Shown: positions 42,788-50,445 of the stretch, one piece after another | Numbering within the stretch: position 1 is the first letter of the stretch | Layout: each line of letters starts with the position of its first letter | Virus record (IMG/VR): IMGVR_UViG_3300018421_000013 | Span: 42,334-106,333 of that record | Source: a virus | Length of the DNA stretch: 64,000 nt | Direction: 5' to 3' (one strand) | Position numbers and translations under genes: made by a program | The notes under the pieces: model-generated | The model's input: only the letters and a program-made list of their open reading frames with translations | Told to the model about the DNA's origin: nothing | Databases searched by the model: none

Positions 42788-43251
42788 TATACTTTAACCT
42801 TTTTTCTTCTCATAATTTTTGGTTTCTTTTTAACTGGTGGATCTTCTCCTGGAATTATTCCCGAAATAGCTCCTCCACCTACATTATTGACGGGAACTTC
42901 TTCTATTAATGTTTTAGCTTCCACCATATAATGCTCAATACATTCTTCTAAATATTCTAAATCATCTGGATCTAAATTCTTTTCTTTGAGTAATAATAAT
43001 GCAGCGGCAAAAGATGCAATTCGTGTTTTACCGCCTGGTATTTTTCCTAATAATTTTTTTAGATTTGCTAGTAACTTATCGTAGTAACCCCAAGTTTTTT
43101 CTTGCGCTGGAGTACGACTTGCTTTATTTAAAATTACCTTACCATCTTTATCAATAACACCTGCTTTATATGCATCCCACTTCTCAAAAGGTGTTACAAG
43201 TCTTCGTAAAAACTCGTAAATTAAATAAATGTCTAAAACACCTTTTGCCAT
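42787..43251 (-). CDS. Conserved phage protein (154 aa)
   Basis: The N-terminus MAKGVLDIYLIYEFLRRLVT followed by PFEKWDAYKAGVIDKDGKVI and a GKIPGGKTRIASFAAALLLL segment is conserved in many T4-like marine phages as an unknown, probably virion-associated protein. The C-terminus is basic (KKKPKIMRRKKVKV). Function unknown. TAATG overlap with the i-spanin start. Confidence 0.7.
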   Translation of the reverse strand: MAKGVLDIYLIYEFLRRLVTPFEKWDAYKAGVIDKDGKVILNKASRTPAQEKTWGYYDKLLANLKKLLGKIPGGKTRIASFAAALLLLKEKNLDPDDLEYLEECIEHYMVEAKTLIEEVPVNNVGGGAISGIIPGEDPPVKKKPKIMRRKKVKV

Positions 43252-43643
43252 TATAGTTCTCTTAAAATTTTAACAACATTTAGATCTATTGGTATAGAAC
43301 TAGTCACTATTATTCTATCTTCGTATTCAATATCGTATAAAGCTGCAGGCATATAATTTAAAAATAATAAAAACGATTTCAATATATACCAATGTTTTTC
43401 TTCCACCTTATAGAATAACATTCTAGTATTAGCTTTATGTTCAAATACATTATACAAAGTAATTAAATGATTTAATATCAATCTTTCTTTTAATTCTTTT
43501 TTATCATGATATCTTGAAAACAATCTTTTTATATATTTAAATCTTTGTAAATCCTCGTCAAATTCTTGCATATCATAGCACTGCAAATTTATATAATTCG
43601 CAGATGCATATAATAAAAAATTGTTCTCATTCAATACTCTCAT
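43251..43643 (-). CDS. Conserved phage protein (130 aa)
   Basis: A helical protein (LLYASANYINLQCYDMQEFD, LQRFKYIKRLFSRYHDKKEL, KERLILNHLITLYNVFEH, ILKSFLLFLNYMPAALYDIE) conserved in T4-like marine phages with the FNHLITLYNVF-type core. Function unknown. It is the first gene after the hairpin at 43655. Confidence 0.65.
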   Translation of the reverse strand: MRVLNENNFLLYASANYINLQCYDMQEFDEDLQRFKYIKRLFSRYHDKKELKERLILNHLITLYNVFEHKANTRMLFYKVEEKHWYILKSFLLFLNYMPAALYDIEYEDRIIVTSSIPIDLNVVKILREL

Positions 43644-43654
43644 AGCAATACCAA

Positions 43655-43674
43655 GGGGCTATTTAAATAGCCCC
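43655..43674. terminator. Perfect palindromic hairpin between operons
   Basis: GGGGCTATTTAAATAGCCCC is a perfect 20-bp palindrome, 12 nt from the end of the 222-aa virion gene. There is only a short T/A flank on each side, so it may be a weak bidirectional terminator or a processing hairpin. Confidence 0.55.
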
Positions 43675-43686
43675 CTTTAAACTCAA

Positions 43687-44355
43687 TTAAGCTGTAACAG
43701 TAAGTGTTGCGTTATCAGATACAACTGTTTGTGTTGTACCTGAACCAGAAACTGTTACACGAACAATTGTTTGGTCAGCAATCGTATTAGCATCTGCTGT
43801 TAATGTATTTGTACCTTGACCCGAGAATCCTGATACACCATCTGCAGTAGCAAATGTTCCAGTATCTCCTGGCGTAGTAGTATATTCCCAAGCATATGAA
43901 AGAGTATTTTCAAATCCAGTAGGAGCTGTAGCAGCAACTAAAGCAAAGTTAATTTGCTCATTACCACTTGCAGAACCGGACGCATCAATAAATTGACCAG
44001 TAATACTGATGAGATAATCAGGTACAACTGCATCATCAGCACCATCACCTTGCATTGCATTGTGTGAAAATGCAACTAATGTTTCATAATGAACTCGTCC
44101 TGCACGACCACCAGTACCTTCTGTACGTAAAGCCCAACCCGGTGAAGCTGGTCTTGATGAGCCACTAGCGCGTAACGCTTTAATTTCGTTTCTATCAACG
44201 CCATATTGTCCAACTGTTACGCCTGCTTGATATGCATCAGCAGTAGTATTGCCATAAAGAGCATTACGCTCTGAAGCAGATACTGGCTTACTAACTTGCA
44301 TAGTAGCAAACACTGCTGAATTAGACGCAGCGTCAGAATTTCCCCATTGAGCCAT
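43687..44355 (-). CDS. Virion protein with C-terminal Ig-like domain
   Basis: The 222-aa product begins MAQWGNSDAASNSAVFATMQ and has ERNALYGNTTADAYQAGVTV, GQYGVDRNEIKAL, GWALRTEGTGGRAGRVHYET, LVAFSHN, a start conserved in small structural proteins of marine phages. Residues about 125-222 look like an Ig-like beta sandwich (LSYAWEYTTTPGDTGTF, ASGTTQTVVSDNATLTV). Probably capsid- or tail-associated. It ends at a palindromic hairpin. Confidence 0.75.
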   Translation of the reverse strand: MAQWGNSDAASNSAVFATMQVSKPVSASERNALYGNTTADAYQAGVTVGQYGVDRNEIKALRASGSSRPASPGWALRTEGTGGRAGRVHYETLVAFSHNAMQGDGADDAVVPDYLISITGQFIDASGSASGNEQINFALVAATAPTGFENTLSYAWEYTTTPGDTGTFATADGVSGFSGQGTNTLTADANTIADQTIVRVTVSGSGTTQTVVSDNATLTVTA

Positions 44356-44356
44356 T

Positions 44357-44680
44357 TTAGTTTTCCTCTTCTATGATTAACATATCTAAAAGATATTTAG
44401 ATTTTTTACTTATTAATTTTATTTGACCTTTATGGACTAAATACGTTTCGTTCGGATTTAATCTAGAAAAGTCAACGTTATATTCTTTATTTATTAATTC
44501 TTCCGACCCAGTTCTAATTTCTTTTACAACTTCATTGACAATTTCAATAACGGGTCTAGGCCTATCAGGTCTAGCCCATTCACCAACATCAGTTCTTTCA
44601 ATATGACTTGCAGCTCGAGCATCTTTCCAGCCTCTTACTGCAGCTCTTCTTTCATCATTTGTATTTCTAATAATAGGCAT
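44357..44680 (-). CDS. Hypothetical phage protein (107 aa)
   Basis: Arg-rich N-terminal part (RNTNDERRAAVRGWKDARAA, GEWARPDRPRPVIEIVNEVV) and a C-terminal half with NPNETYLVHKGQIKLISKKS. The ATG follows the 711-aa gene (TAATG). No family recognised. It is probably co-expressed with the virion proteins on both sides. Confidence 0.6.
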   Translation of the reverse strand: MPIIRNTNDERRAAVRGWKDARAASHIERTDVGEWARPDRPRPVIEIVNEVVKEIRTGSEELINKEYNVDFSRLNPNETYLVHKGQIKLISKKSKYLLDMLIIEEEN

Positions 44681-46815
44681 TATTTTTTCTTCTTAGAAGG
44701 TTCACTTCCGCATGAAGCTTCGTCTTGCATTTCTTTTTTAGCAATTGATTTACGACGCTTATGTAAAAATCGATCTGATTCATCTTCATCACCATCATTG
44801 TCAACATCTTTATCTTTACGATTTTTAAATTTTTTCAATGCTTGTGATTTATCTACTAGGTCAGTATCTTCATATTTTGCTTTTTTCTTAGAAGACATAT
44901 ACTTTTCTACTACTGAAGTATAATCTTTTTCTTGAGCTTGAACATTATTTTCTTTTAGCATAGAAATAAACATTTCTATTGATTCTTCTTCAAAATAAGA
45001 ATCTAAAATACTACGTAAAACTTCTTCTGGTACACAATTTGGCACTTCTTTTCCTCCTTTCTTTTTTGTACCTACCATTTCATAACCTTTCCAGCATGGA
45101 TCTTTTCCTTTCATTTTTTTATTTCCTTCTTCAACGCCAGTAGGTTTAACGCCAGGCTTCTTTTTATTTCCTAATCTTTGTTTTTCTCTTTCGGCCTGAG
45201 CCTTTTCAGTCTCGGTACGATTATCACGATATGTCTGTTCTTTTTGATAATGATGTTGTTTGTTTTTATTTCTATAATCAGCTACAGCATTACGAGCACC
45301 TTTATCATTTGTTCTCATGCTAGGATGTCCAAAATACGCGCGGTGATATGCATCTGCTTCTCCTTTTGCGTGTTCTTTCTTCTTATATGCCTGAGATCCA
45401 AGATATGTTGTTTTACCATTTTTATCTTTTAAATGCGCGCGGTGGCCTCCAAATTGAGATTTTTCACTACTCGACGTATAACCTTGACCGTGAGCGTGTT
45501 TAATCCTTTGCAAACCACCCTCTTCTTTAAGTCCTGATTTCTTCCATGTATCAGCTGCTTGTTTTACTGCTGCTATTCCACCTTTTGCTAATCTAATTCT
45601 TAATAATCTTTTACCTGCAGGAGGAAGTCTATCATGTAATTTCAAAGCATCAGCAGCATCTTTTTCTGATACTCTTCCAGTTTTACCCATATGAAATTCT
45701 ACATCCATATTACCTTTAACATCTACTGCTTTACGTAATTGCATAATAATATTTTTATCTGCTTTATCGTATGAACCACGTGCATTTTTAGAAGGCGTAG
45801 GCTTTGCGGGAGATTTTTTCTTATCAACTACCATACCCAATTCTTGCTTAAGTGCGTCTAATCTTTTTTGCGCTTGAGGATTAGATTTTGCTCGCTTTTC
45901 TAAATTTTTTAATTTAATTTTTTGAGCAGGAGTAATATCTTCTTTTTGTACATAAAGCTTTTTCGCCGCGGCTCGCATTGCTTCACGTTGAGATTTATAT
46001 TTGCCCAGGCTTTGTCCGTCGACACTTACGCTATAATGTCCAGTGTCGGGGTAATGCTTTACTGCAACTTTTTTACCACGCATATTATATGTATTACTAT
46101 TATCTCTAAGTTCATCTAACGCTTCTTCTTCTTTCGCAAGACGATTTCTCACATTACCAAATGATTTATTTTGTGAAGCAGACTTTTGTCGTTTTTGAAG
46201 TCTTTTATCTTTTGCTGAAGCAACTGATAAAGAACTTGGACTATAATCCTTCATTTTATTTCCAAAAGCTACTTTTACGAAGTCTTTACCTACTGTCATA
46301 ACTCGACCTTTTTTGCCATCTTTAGTCATTACTGTAGATCCTTCAGGAAATCTTCCTGAATTTTGTGCGATATTTTTTCTTAAAGACTCTTCCATTTCAT
46401 CTCCAGCTAAATTTTCTTTTCCTGAGATTCTATTACGTAATGCTGCTCTTATTTTAGCATCATTAGTTCTATCAACACCTTTTAATAAAGATGCTTTCTT
46501 AATTAATTTACGCATTTTAATTTTAACATCTGATGCAGTGTCTGCATCCATATAAAAACGTGGAAATCCATCGATGTCTACGCTAAATTTTGCTTCAAAA
46601 ATTTTCATAGTTTGTTCTGGGCCTAAATGCTTAGCGAAAGACATTGCAACATCATCATTTTTCTTAAGAACTTTAATTTCAGCTTTCCCTGGCATTTGAC
46701 CTTTTTGTAATTTATCAACAACTCTACGTACTTTAACATCAGTACGTGCTAAAGATTCTAATTCTTTAGCAATCTTTTTTAATTTATTTTTATCTAATGC
46801 TTCTTCTATTTTCAT
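44680..46815 (-). CDS. Large mosaic basic head-interior-like protein
   Basis: The 711-aa, Lys-rich product is built from distinct modules: a helical start (MKIEEALDKNKLKKIAKELE), a KOW-like strand (GKKGRVMTVGKDFVKVAFGN), a SVDGQSLGKYKSQREAMRAA unit, a basic Pro/Lys linker, GHRAHLKDKNGKTTYLGSQA, the CWKGYEMVGTKKKGGKEVPN motif known from marine phage core-type proteins, and DVDNDGDEDESDRFLHKRR, a calcium-loop-like acidic motif. It ends CGSEPSKKKK. Fused small modules like these are typical of marine T4-like prohead or head-interior proteins. The specific role is not established. Confidence 0.6.
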   Translation of the reverse strand: MKIEEALDKNKLKKIAKELESLARTDVKVRRVVDKLQKGQMPGKAEIKVLKKNDDVAMSFAKHLGPEQTMKIFEAKFSVDIDGFPRFYMDADTASDVKIKMRKLIKKASLLKGVDRTNDAKIRAALRNRISGKENLAGDEMEESLRKNIAQNSGRFPEGSTVMTKDGKKGRVMTVGKDFVKVAFGNKMKDYSPSSLSVASAKDKRLQKRQKSASQNKSFGNVRNRLAKEEEALDELRDNSNTYNMRGKKVAVKHYPDTGHYSVSVDGQSLGKYKSQREAMRAAAKKLYVQKEDITPAQKIKLKNLEKRAKSNPQAQKRLDALKQELGMVVDKKKSPAKPTPSKNARGSYDKADKNIIMQLRKAVDVKGNMDVEFHMGKTGRVSEKDAADALKLHDRLPPAGKRLLRIRLAKGGIAAVKQAADTWKKSGLKEEGGLQRIKHAHGQGYTSSSEKSQFGGHRAHLKDKNGKTTYLGSQAYKKKEHAKGEADAYHRAYFGHPSMRTNDKGARNAVADYRNKNKQHHYQKEQTYRDNRTETEKAQAEREKQRLGNKKKPGVKPTGVEEGNKKMKGKDPCWKGYEMVGTKKKGGKEVPNCVPEEVLRSILDSYFEEESIEMFISMLKENNVQAQEKDYTSVVEKYMSSKKKAKYEDTDLVDKSQALKKFKNRKDKDVDNDGDEDESDRFLHKRRKSIAKKEMQDEASCGSEPSKKKK

Positions 46816-47354
46816 TTTAATGGTCTTTTAGTTTTTTTAAGGAGGATACTAAATCCTTCTTTGTGTTGTTGAAATTTCATCCTCATAAACTTTACCGGAT
46901 AATTTTCTAATTTTCTTAACCACCACCAATATGGTCTAACCGTAACATGAGCATTTTTTCCATTCTCTAATATAAGTTTTGCTGGAACACAACTAATACC
47001 TAAAAGTAAATACCCGTTGAGTTTAACTTTACTCATTAATTGTGTTAAAAACAAATTTAAATACTCAAGTTCAATATGTTCTAAAACATCAAAACACATT
47101 ACAAAATTTTGTGGTTCTGGTTCAACATTAAATCTTTCTACATGTGGATCGTATCCAATCCAAGGAATATCTAATCTTCTCTCTAACGCTCCTTTACCAC
47201 AACCATAATCTAAAACTGTATCACGATAGTGAAGATCATTAAGAGTTACGTAAAGATCTCGTATATAAGATTTAGGACCATTTCCCCATCCCGGTTTATT
47301 TTTATGTGTATTTTTTAATACTTCTCCGTATTCATCACTCCATGTCTGTTGCAT
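46812..47354 (-). CDS. SAM-dependent methyltransferase
   Basis: The 180-aa product has a class I methyltransferase layout: DTVLDYGCGKGALERRLDIP (motif I), WIGYDPHVERFNVEPEPQNF, VMCFDVLEHIELEYLNLFL and KLNGYLLLGISCVPAK. It is placed between head-interior genes; the substrate is unknown. The start overlaps the upstream gene by 20 nt. Confidence 0.85.
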   Translation of the reverse strand: MQQTWSDEYGEVLKNTHKNKPGWGNGPKSYIRDLYVTLNDLHYRDTVLDYGCGKGALERRLDIPWIGYDPHVERFNVEPEPQNFVMCFDVLEHIELEYLNLFLTQLMSKVKLNGYLLLGISCVPAKLILENGKNAHVTVRPYWWWLRKLENYPVKFMRMKFQQHKEGFSILLKKTKRPLK

Positions 47355-47589
47355 TTTCTTCTTCCTCAGAAGAAGTTTCTACTTCGGCGTCACTGATAAC
47401 ATCTTGTACTTCTGCAGAAACTTCTTGGCCTAAATCTTCTGATTCTACTGGCGCGGGAATTTCTGCTGATGGAATTTCAATTCCATATTTTTGCATTAAG
47501 CCTGCCGAATACAAATCATTTTGCTTCGATAAAACATCGTTAATTGCACTTACTAATCCTTTAGGATAATCTTTCAATGGATCACTCAT
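47335..47589 (-). CDS. Acidic head-interior-like protein (84 aa)
   Basis: Begins SDPLKDYPKGLVSAINDVLS, then QNDLYSAGLMQKYGI and an acidic end (SEDLGQEVSAEVQDVI, ETSSEEEENATDME). Strongly acidic small proteins of this sort occur in the prohead core region. No family recognised. Confidence 0.55.
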   Translation of the reverse strand: MSDPLKDYPKGLVSAINDVLSKQNDLYSAGLMQKYGIEIPSAEIPAPVESEDLGQEVSAEVQDVISDAEVETSSEEEENATDME

Positions 47590-47591
47590 AA

Positions 47592-48029
47592 TTATTTCAC
47601 CTGTGTTGTTTTGTTTTTAGTTTGAGCGTCTTGTAATCGTGCTGAATCCAACATACGATCGTGTCGACGCTTATCATTTTTTAGTTCACGAGAAATTCGA
47701 ACTTTAGCTCTTTTTTCTGCTTCCCCTTCATTCATTACTGCCTCACCATAAAAAGCAGACTTCACTGCTCTATGAACCAACATCTTAGCTTTCTTTTCAT
47801 CGGCACTATGAGACTTCATTACCATTTGAATAGCCTGATCCATATTCTGAGCAGAACCAATTACTCTAAGAATTTTTTCATTTTGGGCAGATCTTTTCTT
47901 ACCTTCATTTATTTTAGATTTTTTCTTTTTATCAGGATGTCCTTTTCCACCATCTGCTTTCGCAGCATGGACAGCTTTTCTTTGGGCATCTGATACATAA
48001 CCTTCTACAAATTCGTTAAAAGTTTTCAT
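47592..48029 (-). CDS. Basic internal head-like protein with IP-type N-terminus
   Basis: The 145-aa protein starts MKTFNEFVEGYVSDAQRKAV. Compared with the T4 internal proteins (MKTYQEFIAEA), the Met-Lys-Thr-aromatic-x-Glu-Phe-hydrophobic-Glu pattern is retained; in T4 it targets proteins to the prohead and is cut by gp21 after Glu. The rest is Lys/Arg/Ala/Gln-rich helix. It is coupled to the nucleotidyltransferase gene (48029 shared base). Confidence 0.65.
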   Translation of the reverse strand: MKTFNEFVEGYVSDAQRKAVHAAKADGGKGHPDKKKKSKINEGKKRSAQNEKILRVIGSAQNMDQAIQMVMKSHSADEKKAKMLVHRAVKSAFYGEAVMNEGEAEKRAKVRISRELKNDKRRHDRMLDSARLQDAQTKNKTTQVK

Positions 48030-49579
48030 TAGTTACAATTCCATCTCTTTAGTGACATAGCCTTACGTGTCGGCCTACCCTTTTCATCTTTCATAGGTCC
48101 TTTCATACCACTCATACGGGCACAAAAAGACTTACGCCTTTTAGCCGCTTTACTACCAGCTTTTAATTTACTTGGCTTGGTAGTTACAGCGGTTTGCAAT
48201 TTACTACCAGGATTTTTTCTACGATAAGCATCTACGCCTTTCTTCGTTAAACCAGCACCGTCTTCAGTAGGTCTCTTGTGACCCTTTGAATCATCTCCTC
48301 TTTTATTTGGCTTATCATCTTCACTAATAGCTAATTCATAATTCAGATTATTGAAAGCGTATTGTTCTTCGTCTAAATGCGTATTCGTAGGATCCCATTC
48401 TTTTTTATAATTAATATAGATGTCTCTGATATCTTCATATGCAATGTTATACTTATCAGCTTTTTTACGAAGATTTTTTTCTACATTTTGACTAATAGTT
48501 TTAATGTGTAATTCATTTACCATCGACATTAAAGCATCATAATCTAAACTTTCTTTTTTAGGACCATCAGTTACTCTAGAAACTTTTCCTTTACCACCTT
48601 TAGCTTTACGTAATCTTTCTACTTCTGCTTTACGAACTTTTGGTAATAATCTTTTTGCTAGTCTTCCAATCAATGCTTTTTTCTTTTCAACCTTTTTGTC
48701 TACTTCTATCCTTGCACTGATTGGTAAGTTTTTATAATTAGCACCACGAGAGCCTGCTAGTTTAGCTCTTAAAATATCTCGTGCTTTTCTTCTTGATCTA
48801 GTTTGTAGTTTTTCGGGGCGGGCCATGCGAGTTTTCGCAATACGTCGACCGCGCTTAATTTTGCCGGCAATACGACGCATAATAATTTTTTTCTTCATTC
48901 TTTGCTGCAATGTTAAAGTTTCATCTAAAGATAATTCTTCAGAAATACCCATTGCTGATCTAATCTTATTATACATTTCTTTTGATTCTTGATTTGACAT
49001 TTTCCTAGGTAATCCTTTCTTATACTCAGAGAATTGACCAGAGACAGCTAATTGTCTAAGCTTAGACGCTGACATACCTGATACATCATCTGCATCAGGA
49101 TCTCGTTCTCCAGCTGAAACAACCTTAATAGACTTAAATTTAAAATCTTTATTATTATATTTATTTACAATTCTGGTAAACTCTGTAACTCTATCGCTTC
49201 CAACAACAATAGTAACATTATCAAAAGTGTTTTGTATTTCTTTTAAAACGTCAAATATTGTTTTAGAATTAGAACGCTTTACAATATCACCAAAAGCTTT
49301 TTGTGTATATTTAAGCTTATCGTTATATGATAAAGGATTCTTTTTCTTATCTTGAGAATGGGATAGATATAAATGAGGTTGCGCTTTCTTTGAACGCGCT
49401 ATTGATGTTATCTTATCAACTAATTTTTGATGTCCAATTGTAGGAGGATTCATTCTTCCAAACGAAAGGACTACGGCAGACCCGATTTCTTCGGATATCA
49501 ACGAAGTGTCGGTTTTGACATCTGTGATGGTACGCCCTTGACCATCAGTTTGAGGAGTAATTATCTTTTTTTCTTTCAT
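48029..49579 (-). CDS. Nucleotidyltransferase fused to basic DUF6321-like domain
   Basis: The 516-aa product has an N-terminal nucleotidyltransferase at about residues 33-205: VVLSFGRMNPPTIGHQKLVD holds the T/HxGH nucleotide site and SGMSASKLRQLAVSGQF resembles the ISxxxLR motif; GSDRVTEFTR lies between. A long Lys/Arg-rich middle follows (residues about 225-345). The C-terminus (GLTKKGVDAYRRKNPGSKLQ, RKSFCARMSGMKGPMKDEKG, RPTRKAMSLKRWNC) matches the DUF6321-type end seen in marine phage proteins. Adenylyl or cytidylyl transfer is likely; the substrate (for example a nicotinamide nucleotide) is unknown. Confidence 0.75.
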   Translation of the reverse strand: MKEKKIITPQTDGQGRTITDVKTDTSLISEEIGSAVVLSFGRMNPPTIGHQKLVDKITSIARSKKAQPHLYLSHSQDKKKNPLSYNDKLKYTQKAFGDIVKRSNSKTIFDVLKEIQNTFDNVTIVVGSDRVTEFTRIVNKYNNKDFKFKSIKVVSAGERDPDADDVSGMSASKLRQLAVSGQFSEYKKGLPRKMSNQESKEMYNKIRSAMGISEELSLDETLTLQQRMKKKIIMRRIAGKIKRGRRIAKTRMARPEKLQTRSRRKARDILRAKLAGSRGANYKNLPISARIEVDKKVEKKKALIGRLAKRLLPKVRKAEVERLRKAKGGKGKVSRVTDGPKKESLDYDALMSMVNELHIKTISQNVEKNLRKKADKYNIAYEDIRDIYINYKKEWDPTNTHLDEEQYAFNNLNYELAISEDDKPNKRGDDSKGHKRPTEDGAGLTKKGVDAYRRKNPGSKLQTAVTTKPSKLKAGSKAAKRRKSFCARMSGMKGPMKDEKGRPTRKAMSLKRWNCN

Positions 49580-49654
49580 AGTTTCCGGAGATTGCCTTAG
49601 CCTTATCCAAACAAATACAGGTCTGCCATAGCCTAAACTGTATTAAAGTATTTA

Positions 49655-50434
49655 TCAAATTTTGTATTTTAAGAATTCATCATAATCGGTTATTAAGTTA
49701 TAACCAATAAGTTCTTTTATAAAATGTGGATTTAAAATAGAATTTATTTTTTCTATAACATGCCAATCTAATTTAATTTTAAAGTTAGCATAATAATCTC
49801 TTCTTTCTTGAGTAAAATCATTTGATTGACTTACTTTACCAGGTATGCTAATTTCGTCCATTGGTCTTTCGTAACGTACACCCCAATGCGGCAATGCTTT
49901 TGACAAAAAACTATGCGCGCCATATTTCGTATTAGTAATTATATCTTCGTATTTAAATGTTTGTATGTTTTTACGTTGCGAAAATTCCCACCACCATATA
50001 GTGTGTTCTTGCCATAATCTAATAGCTTCCGCTATGTTAATATCATTTCTCGAAAATAAATTCCATTCATCTTGGTTTTGTTTATTTTTCCTAGTGACTC
50101 TAGGATATGTTTTTTTGATATCGACTTGCTTATCAGTTATACTATAAGCCCAAGCATAAGGATGCTTAACTAGATGTAATACTTTTAATTCACCACTATC
50201 TATTTTATCTACTAACTTTTGGAAACTAAAATCTACGTTACTGGGATTGGGTCCAGGTATTCCATTTGGACTATCTAATGCCCAAGCGTGTTTCCAAAAT
50301 CCACCATTTCTATATGTATTTCTACAATTGCCATTATAACCGCCAGTTAAGTTTTGCTTAATTAATGCTTCAACAAAATTAGTACCACTTCGTTGAATGC
50401 CTGCAACGACAAACGCAACTTCTTCTTTTGCCAT
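49655..50434 (-). CDS. Sulfotransferase family protein
   Basis: From the ATG at 50434 (GGGA site 7 nt before) the 259-aa product opens with a PAPS-type P-loop, VVAGIQRSGTNFVEALIKQN. It continues with VLHLVKHPYAWAYSITDKQ, equivalent to the 3'-phosphate loop, and TFKYEDIITN, usual for the C-terminal part of the fold. These fit cytosolic/phage sulfotransferases that use PAPS. Target unknown. A longer frame to 50458 would overlap the upstream gene. Confidence 0.8.
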   Translation of the reverse strand: MAKEEVAFVVAGIQRSGTNFVEALIKQNLTGGYNGNCRNTYRNGGFWKHAWALDSPNGIPGPNPSNVDFSFQKLVDKIDSGELKVLHLVKHPYAWAYSITDKQVDIKKTYPRVTRKNKQNQDEWNLFSRNDINIAEAIRLWQEHTIWWWEFSQRKNIQTFKYEDIITNTKYGAHSFLSKALPHWGVRYERPMDEISIPGKVSQSNDFTQERRDYYANFKIKLDWHVIEKINSILNPHFIKELIGYNLITDYDEFLKYKI

Positions 50435-50445
50435 TCTATTCCCTA

